This document shows positions 1 through 5,498 of a DNA stretch of 7,356 bases, in pieces. The stretch is from an uncultured Leuconostoc sp. (lineage in GTDB: Bacteria > Bacillota > Bacilli > Lactobacillales > Lactobacillaceae): NCBI GenBank assembly GCA_900554745.1, contig USIU01000057.1, positions 1 through 7,356 of the forward strand, given 5' to 3'. Below the pieces are notes generated by a model. It saw nothing but the letters and a program-made list of their open reading frames with translations. It was not told the DNA's origin and did not search any database. The number at the start of each line of letters is the position of its first letter. The stretch's first letter is position 1. Both the position numbers and the translations under genes were made by a program.

Positions 1-2
1 TA

Positions 3-488
3 TTATTGCCGTTAAAGGCAACCCGCCAAGAAGCATTAGCCTTAGAACAATGGTGGGAAAACTTCCAGCTAGCGGGGGTGTTTAGTTTGGTAGCCGTTGG
101 CTTAATGGTTGGTAGTGGGCCATTTTGGCACGTGACGATTGGCAACTTCTGGTTAATGGCAGGGGCAACACTGCTGGCTGCCTGGGCGATGATGAGTCTT
201 GTTTGGTACTTGAAGCAGTGGCTTGGCCAACCGGGTTGGTGGTTAAGCATGGTTTTGCTGGTTTTGCAGGCAGTCTTTGTGTTAAGCTTAGGCGCAGGAC
301 AGACGTTATCGACGGTCGTGCCGCTGGCTGCTTTGTACCGGGTGACGGTAGCCATTATTTTTGGTGGGGCAGTGCAACAAGATTTGTTAATCTTAGCGTT
401 GTGGTGGCTGGTATTGACAATTTTGCTAGTGTCATACTATCGTATGCAGCAGCGCCAAAGTTTCAAAAACGAATTAAGTCAGTCGTAA
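3..488 (+). CDS. C-terminal part of a multi-spanning membrane protein, possibly YhgE/Pip or ABC-2 permease-like (5' truncated)
   Basis: The reading frame is open from the window edge to a TAA at 486-488. A TTG at position 6 could be read as a start, but no ribosome site is visible and the frame is open before it, so this is most likely the tail of a longer gene. The visible 161 residues hold about five hydrophobic spans, roughly 24-40, 48-66, 79-96, 105-122 and 126-143, ending in a short basic, polar tail. A proline and tyrosine followed by a GG pair before the last span resembles the C-terminal membrane domain of YhgE/Pip (DUF3533-like) and ABC-2 permease proteins, which often sit beside a TetR regulator as here. 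That assignment is inference. The membrane location is well supported, the family is not, and no substrate can be named. Confidence 0.6.
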   Translation, partial: LLPLKATRQEALALEQWWENFQLAGVFSLVAVGLMVGSGPFWHVTIGNFWLMAGATLLAAWAMMSLVWYLKQWLGQPGWWLSMVLLVLQAVFVLSLGAGQTLSTVVPLAALYRVTVAIIFGGAVQQDLLILALWWLVLTILLVSYYRMQQRQSFKNELSQS

Positions 489-503
489 AATCTAAAAGAA
501 CAG

Positions 504-537
504 TGCAGGGTGACGAAAGTCATGCTGCATTTTATTT
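504..537 (+). terminator. Hairpin with GAAA loop and T-rich tail after the membrane gene; possible terminator or TetR operator
   Basis: Arms 504-514 and 519-529 match at 9 of 11 positions around a GAAA loop; one of the two differences is a G-U pair in RNA. A TTTTATTT tail follows at 530-537. This fits an intrinsic terminator for the upstream gene. The same 26-base dyad lies directly upstream of the TetR start, where an autoregulatory operator would be expected, so it may serve as operator DNA instead of, or as well as, a terminator. Confidence 0.5.
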
Positions 538-541
538 GAAA

Positions 542-550
542 TGGTGTAAA
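542..550 (+). promoter_or_regulatory. Possible extended -10 promoter of the TetR gene
   Basis: TG at 542-543, one base, then TGTAAA at 545-550 (4 of 6 matches to TATAAT) forms an extended -10 element. No good -35 is seen at the right distance; that region falls inside the right arm of the preceding hairpin. Transcription from here would begin around 557-558, directly at the ATG at 559, giving a leaderless message. No Shine-Dalgarno sequence precedes that ATG, which agrees with this reading. Weak evidence. Confidence 0.3.
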
Positions 551-558
551 CTAACAAT

Positions 559-1149
559 ATGGAAACCAAATCACAGACAAATGCAGCGACGCGTGATCGC
601 ATTATTGCCGCTGCGACAGACCAATTTTTGGCGCACGGATTTGAACAAACAACAACACGTGATATTGCCAAAGCGTTAAACATTACCCAACCGGCTTTAT
701 ATCACTACTTTGGTGACAAAGAAACCTTGTTTGTTGAAGTAATCAAAGTGGTGGGGCAACAGGTCGCCGATGACATGTTAGCCATCTTGGCACAACCTTA
801 TGCGCAACCGCTTGACCAATTAGTTGACATGACGAAAGTGATTGTACAACGGCATCCACGTGATGTCTTTACGTTAATTCACGGGAGTTTTGATGTCCTG
901 TCGCCAGCTAGTAAACAAACACTAGGCATGGTGTTTGGGCGCCAGTATGTTGGCCCAATTGCCCGCTTTTTTGACCAAGCGGCCGTCAACTTACGCCAAC
1001 ATGTCGACGCCAAAATGGCGAGTGCCTTTTACATTACCAGTTTGGCACCGTTGTTTAGTGATTTTCACGCACTCACCGATACACGAGACCTGACCACTAG
1101 AGTTCAAAGTTTGCTCGATCTCATCTTATACGGTGTGGCTCAGCGTTGA
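559..1149 (+). CDS. TetR/AcrR-family transcriptional regulator
   Basis: The 196-residue protein has the usual TetR length. The N-terminal DNA-binding domain spans about residues 10-56, with the helix-turn-helix at 32-51 ending in the family signature around ALYHYFGDKETLF. The remaining 140 residues are a helical ligand-binding/dimer domain, whose ligand cannot be read from sequence. The start is fixed by an in-frame TAA at 547-549; the ATG at 559 is the only start before the DNA-binding domain, and it lacks a clear ribosome site. Family members are normally repressors that bind a palindrome near their own gene. The neighbouring membrane protein gene is the likely target by position, and the dyad at 504-529 a candidate operator; both are inference. 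The stop codon overlaps the -35 element of the next promoter. Confidence 0.9.
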   Translation: METKSQTNAATRDRIIAAATDQFLAHGFEQTTTRDIAKALNITQPALYHYFGDKETLFVEVIKVVGQQVADDMLAILAQPYAQPLDQLVDMTKVIVQRHPRDVFTLIHGSFDVLSPASKQTLGMVFGRQYVGPIARFFDQAAVNLRQHVDAKMASAFYITSLAPLFSDFHALTDTRDLTTRVQSLLDLILYGVAQR

Positions 1150-1174
1150 GTTTTATGCGGGTAAGTGTTATGCT
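1146..1174 (+). promoter_or_regulatory. Promoter for rpmG-secE
   Basis: A -35 element TTGAGT at 1146-1151 (4 of 6), a 17-base spacer, and an extended -10 TGTTATGCT at 1166-1174 (hexamer 4 of 6). The -35 overlaps the stop codon of the TetR gene. The expected start is near 1181, giving a short leader of about 20 bases before rpmG. Confidence 0.55.
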
Positions 1175-1201
1175 AGAAATGAAATTTAACGGAGACCAAT
1201 T

Positions 1202-1351
1202 ATGGCTAGTCAAAAAGTATCACTCGCGTGCACAGTATGTGGCTCACGCAATTACACAGTAGCATTGTCAAAAGATCGGACAGAACGTTTAGCAGTGAAT
1301 AAGTTCTGTGCTTTTTGTGGCAAGCACACATTGCATCAACAAACAAAGTAA
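1202..1351 (+). CDS. rpmG: 50S ribosomal protein L33
   Basis: A 49-residue protein beginning MASQKVSLAC. L33 is a small, basic large-subunit protein near the ribosomal E site. Two CxxC pairs, C10/C13 and C36/C39, form a zinc ribbon, so this is the zinc-binding (C+) form rather than the cysteine-free paralogue many Firmicutes also carry. The motif NKFCAFCGKHTLHQ near the C-terminus is typical of L33. GGAG at 1191-1194 lies seven bases before the ATG. secE follows after 15 bases and shares the transcript; rpmG-secE-nusG is a classic Firmicutes order. Below 60 codons but the match to the family is clear. Confidence 0.93.
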   Translation: MASQKVSLACTVCGSRNYTVALSKDRTERLAVNKFCAFCGKHTLHQQTK

Positions 1352-1366
1352 AGGGGGCAGCCAACA

Positions 1367-1540
1367 ATGGTGAGATACTTTAAAAATGTTGCAAACGAAA
1401 TGAAGAATGTGACATGGTTGTCCGAAGCACAAGCCTCAAAAGAAACCGTCACAGTGATCACGGTATCAATTATCTTTGCTATTTTCTTGGGTGGCGTGGA
1501 TTGGCTTTTACAACAAGGGATTAACTTCGTCATGAAGTAA
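1367..1540 (+). CDS. secE: Preprotein translocase subunit SecE
   Basis: A 57-residue protein with the short Gram-positive SecE layout: an amphipathic N-terminal helix (residues 3-20, with FKNVANEMKNVTWLS, close to the family core VxxEMKKVxWP) followed by one membrane span at about 28-48. SecE clamps the two halves of SecY in the plasma membrane and is essential for protein export. The conserved proline after the tryptophan is replaced by leucine here (TWLS rather than TWPS). A strong purine run, AAGGGGG at 1351-1357, begins at the last base of the rpmG stop codon and sits nine bases before the ATG. It lies between rpmG and nusG, the usual position. Confidence 0.93.
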   Translation: MVRYFKNVANEMKNVTWLSEAQASKETVTVITVSIIFAIFLGGVDWLLQQGINFVMK

Positions 1541-1558
1541 TAGCTCAAAAACAGAAAA

Positions 1559-1569
1559 TATAGTATACT
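1559..1569 (+). promoter_or_regulatory. Possible -10 elements upstream of nusG
   Basis: Two overlapping hexamers, TATAGT (1559-1564) and TATACT (1564-1569), each match TATAAT at 5 of 6 positions. No convincing -35 lies 16-18 bases upstream. If used, transcription would start around 1571-1576, only a few bases before the terminator-like hairpin at 1581. nusG has no better promoter candidate between that hairpin and its start. Confidence 0.3.
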
Positions 1570-1580
1570 GTAACTAACGC

Positions 1581-1608
1581 AAGGACTTCTTAAAAGAGGT
1601 TCTTTTTT
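1581..1608 (+). terminator. Intrinsic terminator between secE and nusG (possible attenuator)
   Basis: Arms 1582-1590 and 1595-1603 form nine pairs, two of them G-U, around a four-base TAAA loop and run into six T residues at 1603-1608. It can end the rpmG-secE transcript, or act as a partial terminator controlling nusG. Confidence 0.65.
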
Positions 1609-1632
1609 ATATCGAATGAAAGAAAGGGCAGT

Positions 1633-1648
1633 GTACCCGCAAGGGTAC
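1633..1648 (+). promoter_or_regulatory. Perfect GUACCC/GGGUAC hairpin with GCAA tetraloop in the nusG 5' leader
   Basis: A perfect six-base inverted repeat encloses GCAA, a stable GNRA tetraloop. It ends 11 bases before the nusG ATG. The nearest purine-rich ribosome site outside it, GAAAGGG at 1621-1627, is over 30 bases from the ATG unless the hairpin is folded out; the alternative site, AAGGG at 1641-1645, lies in the loop and right arm of the hairpin. Folding could therefore either bring a site nearer or hide one. Function unknown. Confidence 0.5.
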
Positions 1649-1659
1649 CGACAAATACA

Positions 1660-2286
1660 ATGACAGAAAATAACGAATTGCCAGAAGAAAATGTGGTAGC
1701 AACCCCTAACACAGACGACATTGAAAAGTCATGGTTCGTTGTCCACACATATTCAGGTTATGAACACAAAGTGAAGGCCAACTTGGAATCACGTACCCAA
1801 ACAATGGGTATGACGGAACAAATTTTCCGTATTTTGGTACCGGAACAAGAAGTGACAACGATTCAAGATGGCGAAGCTAAGACAACAGTGGAAAATGATT
1901 TCCCTGGTTATGTGTTGGTTGAAATGGCCACACCACAAGATTACAACATGACAGATGAAGCTTGGTATGTTGTCCGTAATACGCCAGGAGTGACTGGTTT
2001 CTTGGGCTCACACGGTGCCGGTTCAAAGCCAAATTCTTTGTTGCCTGAAGAAGTGGACTTGTTGATGAAGCGCATGGGCATGGTCACACGTGAAGTGGTT
2101 GACCTGGATGTTGAAGTGGGTCAAATTGTTAAGATTATTGCTGGACCATTTGCCGGGATGGAAGGGACTGTTGTCAGTGTCGATGCTGAAAAGCAAACGC
2201 TTGAAGCAACGGTCGAAGTCTTTGGTCGTGAAACACCAACGGAACTGGATTTCGCTGATGTGGACACTGTTTTGGACGAAGCCTAA
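1660..2286 (+). CDS. nusG: Transcription termination/antitermination factor NusG
   Basis: A 208-residue NusG, which binds RNA polymerase and tunes elongation, pausing and termination. The NGN domain runs from about 24 to 130, with SWFVVHTYSGYEHKVKANLE, FPGYVLVEM and the highly conserved YVVRNTPGVTGFLG. The KOW domain follows at about 152-200 with VGQIVKIIAGPFAGMEGTV. An acidic N-terminal extension of about 22 residues precedes the NGN core, making it longer than Bacillus NusG; similar extensions are plausible in lactic acid bacteria. The ATG at 1660 is chosen because no better in-frame start with a ribosome site exists, though its own ribosome site is unusually poor (see the leader hairpin). 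Gene order secE-nusG-rplK supports the call. Confidence 0.96.
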   Translation: MTENNELPEENVVATPNTDDIEKSWFVVHTYSGYEHKVKANLESRTQTMGMTEQIFRILVPEQEVTTIQDGEAKTTVENDFPGYVLVEMATPQDYNMTDEAWYVVRNTPGVTGFLGSHGAGSKPNSLLPEEVDLLMKRMGMVTREVVDLDVEVGQIVKIIAGPFAGMEGTVVSVDAEKQTLEATVEVFGRETPTELDFADVDTVLDEA

Positions 2287-2295
2287 ATAAAAGTA

Positions 2296-2324
2296 TTGCA
2301 ATTTGCGCTATTTTTTTATATAAT
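2296..2324 (+). promoter_or_regulatory. Promoter of the rplK-rplA operon
   Basis: TTGCAA at 2296-2301 (5 of 6), a 17-base spacer rich in T, and a perfect TATAAT at 2319-2324. It begins ten bases after the nusG stop. The start should be near 2331, leaving a leader of roughly 68 bases. Confidence 0.8.
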
Positions 2325-2330
2325 GTACTG

Positions 2331-2390
2331 GTATGCCATCGGCATACGTGGGAGTAGCACTCAAGCTACGTCTACCACAACACGAGGAGG
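2331..2390 (+). promoter_or_regulatory. Folded leader of rplK-rplA, candidate L1 autoregulatory site
   Basis: Two consecutive hairpins: a perfect GTATGCC/GGCATAC stem (2331-2337 with 2341-2347) and a second stem made of GTGG/CCAC (2348-2351 with 2375-2378) and GTAGC/GCTAC (2354-2358 with 2365-2369), separated by an asymmetric internal loop of two against five bases. L1 is known to repress this operon by binding an mRNA copy of its rRNA site, which is a helix interrupted by an asymmetric loop. The shape and position fit; I cannot confirm the exact L1 consensus by eye. The strong AGGAGG ribosome site of rplK follows at 2385-2390. Confidence 0.5.
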
Positions 2391-2398
2391 AAAAAATC

Positions 2399-2863
2399 GT
2401 GGCTAAAAAAGTTACACAAGTAGTTAAGCTACAAATTGCCGCTGCTAAAGCAACACCAGCACCACCTGTTGGTCCAGCTTTGGGACAAGCCGGCATTAAC
2501 ATCGCGCAATTCACAAAGGAATTTAACGCGCGTACTGCAGACCAAGCAGGTTCAATCATTCCGGTTGAAATCTCTGTTTTCGATGATCGTTCATTCGAAT
2601 TCGTGACAAAGACACCACCTGCTGCTGATCAATTGCGTAAGATCGTTGGTAAGGGTTCAGGTGAACCTAACACTAAGAAGGTCGGAAACGTTACTTTGGA
2701 TCAAATCCGTGCAATTGCTGAAAACAAGATGGCTGATTTGAACGCCAACGACTTGACAGCTGCAATGCGTATGATCGAAGGTACAGCACGTTCAATGGGT
2801 ATCACTGTTGATGGTGTTGACTTGACTGTTGAAGGTACAGCAATCAAGGAGGACGCAGAATAA
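2399..2863 (+). CDS. rplK: 50S ribosomal protein L11
   Basis: L11 sits at the base of the ribosomal stalk in the GTPase centre and contacts elongation and release factors. The GTG at 2399 is chosen over an upstream ATG at 2333 because AGGAGG at 2385-2390 lies eight bases before it and the L11 family begins at AKKVTQVVKLQI; the earlier ATG would translate through the leader hairpins. Landmarks: APPVGPALGQAGINIAQF (21-38), EFNARTADQAG (41-51), TKTPPAA (70-76) and MIEGTARSMGI at about 125-135. At 154 residues it exceeds the usual 141 because of a C-terminal extension of about 15 residues ending KEDAE. The TAA shares one base with the ATG of rplA, implying coupled translation. Confidence 0.97.
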   Translation: MAKKVTQVVKLQIAAAKATPAPPVGPALGQAGINIAQFTKEFNARTADQAGSIIPVEISVFDDRSFEFVTKTPPAADQLRKIVGKGSGEPNTKKVGNVTLDQIRAIAENKMADLNANDLTAAMRMIEGTARSMGITVDGVDLTVEGTAIKEDAE

Positions 2864-3555
2864 TGACTCAAAAGCATGGTAAGAAGTATGCTGCAGCCTT
2901 AGCAAAGGTTGACGCTGAAAAGAACTACGCCTTGAACGATGCTGTGGCATTGGTTAAGGAAATTGATTACGCTAACTTCGACGCCTCAGTTGAAGTTGTC
3001 TTCAACTTGAACGTTGACACACGTCAAGCCGACCAACAATTGCGTGGGGCGGTTGTGTTGCCAAACGGTACAGGTAAGGACAAGAAGGTTATCGTCTTTG
3101 CACAAGGCGACAAGGCTAAGGAAGCGGAAGCTGCCGGGGCCGATGTTGTTGGTGCTGCTGACTTGGTTGCGCAAATCCAAGGTGGTTGGTTGGACTTTGA
3201 TACAGCCATTGCCACACCTGACATGATGGCGCAAGTTGGTCGTGTTGCCCGTGTATTGGGACCTAAGGGTTTGATGCCAAACCCTAAGACTGGTACGGTA
3301 ACAATGGACGTGACAAAGGCTGTTTCAGATGCCAAGGGTGGTCAAGTAACCTACCGTACAGACCGTGACGGTAACGTTGCTGTGCCTGTTGGTCGTGTAT
3401 CATTTGAAGATGGTAAGTTGGCTGAAAACATCAAGACAATTGCTGAAACTGTTTTGAAGGCTCGCCCAGCTGCTGTTAAGGGAACATACGTACAACACGT
3501 ATCAATTGCCTCAACATTTGGCCCATCAGTGACATTAGACATCAACACATTGTAA
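2863..3555 (+). CDS. rplA: 50S ribosomal protein L1
   Basis: A 230-residue protein of normal L1 length. L1 forms the mobile arm that helps move tRNA through the E site, and represses its own operon by binding the leader mRNA. Landmarks: N-terminal MTQKHGKKYAAALAKVD, the GRVARVLGPKGLMPNPKTGTV signature at about 126-147, and the C-terminal segment around GTYVQHVSIASTFGPS. AAGGAGG at 2846-2852, inside the end of rplK, precedes the ATG by ten bases. Start and stop of the two genes overlap by one base. Confidence 0.97.
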   Translation: MTQKHGKKYAAALAKVDAEKNYALNDAVALVKEIDYANFDASVEVVFNLNVDTRQADQQLRGAVVLPNGTGKDKKVIVFAQGDKAKEAEAAGADVVGAADLVAQIQGGWLDFDTAIATPDMMAQVGRVARVLGPKGLMPNPKTGTVTMDVTKAVSDAKGGQVTYRTDRDGNVAVPVGRVSFEDGKLAENIKTIAETVLKARPAAVKGTYVQHVSIASTFGPSVTLDINTL

Positions 3556-3558
3556 GAT

Positions 3559-3587
3559 TTGACGGTATCAACTTGGTTTGATATAAT
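3559..3587 (+). promoter_or_regulatory. Strong promoter of rplJ-rplL
   Basis: TTGACG at 3559-3564 (5 of 6), a 17-base spacer, and a perfect extended -10 (TG at 3579-3580, TATAAT at 3582-3587). The -35 starts three bases after the rplA stop. Best-matching promoter in the window, in keeping with the demand for four or more copies of L7/L12 per ribosome. Confidence 0.88.
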
Positions 3588-3610
3588 CATTTAAGTGAAT
3601 TAAATCATTT

Positions 3611-3707
3611 TGCCTAAGACTCAGGTGGTACTTGTACCTTAATAGCCTGCCGAGGAAGTTTTAAAAAAACTTTTCCCGTGCGTCTTTTGGTGCACGGGAT
3701 TTCTTTT
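3611..3707 (+). promoter_or_regulatory. L10 ribosomal protein leader
   Basis: The leader carries the segments typical of the Firmicutes L10 leader: TGCCTAAGAC, CAGGTGGTAC, and the strongly conserved CCTGCCGAGG near 3646-3655. CAGG (3622-3625) pairs with CCTG (3646-3649), enclosing a small GGTA/TACC hairpin with a CTTG loop (3627-3638). An A/T hairpin (3656-3662 with 3666-3672) and a terminator follow. In the known mechanism, L10, probably in complex with L7/L12, binds this RNA and represses rplJL. Overlap with the terminator suggests control by premature termination. Confidence 0.85.
3675..3707 (+). terminator. Terminator/attenuator within the rplJ leader
   Basis: A perfect seven-base stem, CCCGTGC (3675-3681) with GCACGGG (3692-3698), and a T-rich tail ATTTCTTTT at 3699-3707. 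It lies between promoter and gene on the same transcript, so it must be conditional: the expected termination arm of L10 autoregulation. Confidence 0.8.
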
Positions 3708-3741
3708 GCAAAATAATATTAAGGAAGGAGAATCACATATC

Positions 3742-4314
3742 ATGAGTGAAAAAGCTATTGCGCTTAAGGCACAAAAGGTTGAAGAAGTTGCTGAACAATT
3801 CAAGAACGCTGCTTCAGTAGTTGTGGTCGATTCTCGTGGATTGACAGTTGCGCAATCAACAGAATTGCGTCAACAATTACGTGAAGAAGGCGTGTCTCTT
3901 GAAGTGATCAAGAACAAGATTTTGACACGTGCTGCTGAAAAAGCTGGTTTTGCTGAATTGAACGACATCTTTGTCGGTCCTTCAGCCGTGGCCTTCTCAA
4001 CTGAAGACGCTGTTGCGCCATCACGTATCTTGAAGAAGTTTGCCGACGCCAACGAAAAGTTGGAAATCAAGGGTGGTGTTGTTGACGGCAACATCGCTAA
4101 CTTGGATGACATCAACAAGTATGCATCTTTGCCATCACGCGAAGGTTTGCTTGGTCAATTGATGGCCGAATTCCAATTCTCAATCCGTTCATTTGCATAT
4201 GCTGTTAAGGCTGTGCAAGAGAAGTTGGAAGAAGGCGGCGAAGCTGCTGCACCTGCTGCTGAAGAAGCACCAGTTGCGGAAGCTGCAGCCGAAGAAGCAC
4301 CATCTGCTGAATAA
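3742..4314 (+). CDS. rplJ: 50S ribosomal protein L10
   Basis: L10 anchors the L7/L12 dimers to the ribosomal stalk base beside L11. The ATG at 3742 is preceded by AAGGAAGGAG (3721-3730) and gives the family start MSEKAIALKAQKVEEVAEQF; a TTG at 3706 in the same frame lies in the terminator tail and is rejected. Landmarks: SRGLTVAQSTELRQQLR (31-47), IKNKILTRAA (57-65), FVGPSAVAFS (77-86), LPSREGLLGQL (130-140), and the L7/L12-binding helix at about 146-164. At 190 residues it is longer than the usual 165-170 because of a 26-residue alanine/glutamate tail (165-190) containing a repeat. Confidence 0.96.
   Translation: MSEKAIALKAQKVEEVAEQFKNAASVVVVDSRGLTVAQSTELRQQLREEGVSLEVIKNKILTRAAEKAGFAELNDIFVGPSAVAFSTEDAVAPSRILKKFADANEKLEIKGGVVDGNIANLDDINKYASLPSREGLLGQLMAEFQFSIRSFAYAVKAVQEKLEEGGEAAAPAAEEAPVAEAAAEEAPSAE
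4255..4311 (+). repeat. Tandem repeat coding the Ala/Glu tail of L10
   Basis: GAAGAAGCACCA occurs at 4261-4272 and again exactly 30 bases later at 4291-4302. The encoded unit is AAEEAPVAEA (residues 172-181) followed by AAEEAPSAE (182-190). The copies have diverged outside the shared core, so it looks like an old 30-base duplication. Confidence 0.6.
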
Positions 4315-4370
4315 TCAGCAACGAGTTTTACTAACGACAACATCAAAACAAAAATTTGGAGGATTTAATC

Positions 4371-4736
4371 ATGGCTTTTGATAAAGACGCGATTATCGCA
4401 TCATTGAAGGATGCAACAATCTTGGATTTGGCTGAATTGGTTTCAGCAATCGAAGAAGAATTTAACGTTTCAGCAGCAGCTCCTGTAGCCGCAGCTGGTG
4501 CAGCTGACGGCGCAGCCGCAGCAAAGACAGACTTCGACGTAGAATTGACTTCAGCAGGTTCTGCTAAGGTTAAGGTTATCAAGGCAGTTCGTGAAGCAAC
4601 TGGTCTTGGTTTGAAGGAAGCTAAGGACTTAGTTGACAACGCACCTTCAATCGTTAAGGAAGGTCTTGACGAAGCAGCCGCTAACGAATTGAAGGCAGCT
4701 TTGGAAGAAACTGGCGCATCAGTAACTTTGAAGTAA
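4371..4736 (+). CDS. rplL: 50S ribosomal protein L7/L12
   Basis: The stalk protein, present as dimers on L10, which recruits and activates translation GTPases. The ATG at 4371 follows GGAGG at 4358-4362 and gives MAFDKDAIIASLKDATILDLAELVSAIEEEF; a TTG at 4356 overlaps the ribosome site and is rejected. At 121 residues the length is normal. The N-terminal dimerisation helices span about 1-33, an Ala/Gly-rich hinge about 34-53, and the C-terminal factor-binding domain 54-121 with KVKVIKAVREATGLGLKEAKDLVD. The 56 bases after rplJ hold no separate promoter or terminator that I can see, so it is co-transcribed. Confidence 0.97.
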   Translation: MAFDKDAIIASLKDATILDLAELVSAIEEEFNVSAAAPVAAAGAADGAAAAKTDFDVELTSAGSAKVKVIKAVREATGLGLKEAKDLVDNAPSIVKEGLDEAAANELKAALEETGASVTLK

Positions 4737-4790
4737 TTTCATTTGATGAAATCACGGATTGGCTATCATCACACCAATCGGTGTGGGATA
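4736..4790 (+). other. Two hairpins downstream of rplL
   Basis: First, ATTTCAT/ATGAAAT (4736-4742 with 4746-4752), starting on the last base of the rplL stop codon. Second, an eleven-pair stem at 4764-4790: CACACC/GGTGTG around an AATC loop, extended outward by a G-U pair, a bulged A and four more pairs. Neither has a T-tail, so they are not terminators by themselves. They could protect the rplL message 3' end or be processing sites; function not known. Confidence 0.4.
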
Positions 4791-4805
4791 TGATTCGCAA
4801 TATTA

Positions 4806-4833
4806 AAAGAGGTGCTTCGGTACTTCTTTTTTT
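4806..4833 (+). terminator. Intrinsic terminator of the rplJ-rplL operon
   Basis: A ten-pair stem (4806-4815 with 4820-4829, two G-U pairs) closed by a TTCG tetraloop, followed by an unbroken T run to 4833. No clear promoter lies between it and the next gene, so some read-through probably feeds the methyltransferase-tadA pair. Confidence 0.9.
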
Positions 4834-4856
4834 GTACATAAACATAAGGAGTCGTT

Positions 4857-5498
4857 ATGACCACATCAAATGAAAAAATTGGCGGTGAAATGTATTTTAC
4901 GGCCAACCCAAACTCTGAGCATCATTTCCAAAACTTTGATTTTGAGCTGTTGGGCAATAATCTACACTTTACAACCGATAGTGGGGTCTTTTCAAAGTCG
5001 ACGGTTGATTTTGGCACGCGCACGATGTTGGATGCTCTTGATAAAACAACCCTAACTGACGGTAAAGTGTTAGATTTGGGGACCGGCTATGGACCAGTCG
5101 GCATCGCCATTGCCAAAAAATGCCAACGCCAGGTGGACATGGTTGATGTCAATGAACGAGCCTTAGCCTTGGCACGGCAAAATGCAGTTAACAATGGTGT
5201 CGATCAGTTGGTGTCCGTCTTTCAATCTGATATTTATCAACAAGTGACGGATAAATATGCGCTGATTTTAACCAATCCACCCATTCGTGCTGGGAAAGAA
5301 GTCGTCACAGCGATGCTCCAAGAGGCTGTGCAGCATTTAGTACCAGGTGGTAAGCTCATTGCTGTCTTACAGAAGAAGCAGGGGGCGCCCTCTGCACAAA
5401 AAAATATGGCGGCTGTGTTTGGTAATGCCGAGGTGATTGCAAAAAACAAGGGTTACTATATTTTGGAGAGCACTTATGAGCCAGATACCAACATTTAG
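4857..5498 (+). CDS. RsmC/YbxB-like class I SAM-dependent methyltransferase
   Basis: A 213-residue single-domain methyltransferase. The Rossmann core has the SAM-binding motif VLDLGTGYGPVGIAIA (71-86), an acidic residue ending the second strand in MVDVNERA (95-102), and the catalytic NPPI at 140-143 in LTNPPIRAGKEV. NPPI with the preceding DSGVFSKSTVDFGTR (41-55) and the later LQKKQGAPSA places it with RsmC/YbxB, a family that includes the enzyme making m2G1207 in 16S rRNA. Its exact rRNA target here is inferred. AAGGAG at 4846-4851 lies five bases before the ATG. It follows rplL, as ybxB does in Bacillus, and its last 23 bases overlap tadA. Confidence 0.88.
   Translation: MTTSNEKIGGEMYFTANPNSEHHFQNFDFELLGNNLHFTTDSGVFSKSTVDFGTRTMLDALDKTTLTDGKVLDLGTGYGPVGIAIAKKCQRQVDMVDVNERALALARQNAVNNGVDQLVSVFQSDIYQQVTDKYALILTNPPIRAGKEVVTAMLQEAVQHLVPGGKLIAVLQKKQGAPSAQKNMAAVFGNAEVIAKNKGYYILESTYEPDTNI

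Noticed and set aside
125..679. A 184-codon open frame on the + strand overlapping the membrane gene and TetR
   Set aside because: It runs across two better-supported genes in another frame, its protein lacks any recognisable domain, and no ribosome site precedes it.
2333..2398. An N-terminal 22-residue extension of L11 from an ATG at 2333
   Set aside because: The ATG lies in the first leader hairpin, close to the predicted transcript start, without a ribosome site, whereas GTG 2399 has AGGAGG at ideal distance and matches the family start.
3601..3707. T-box or other metabolite riboswitch in the rplJ leader, because of GGTGGTAC-like bases before a terminator
   Set aside because: The CCTGCCGAGG segment, the gene downstream and the overall order match the L10 leader; no T-box specifier stem is present.
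4343..4639. A 98-codon open frame on the - strand opposite rplL
   Set aside because: It is a shadow of the Ala-rich, biased codon use of rplL; its alanine/serine-rich translation has no family character.
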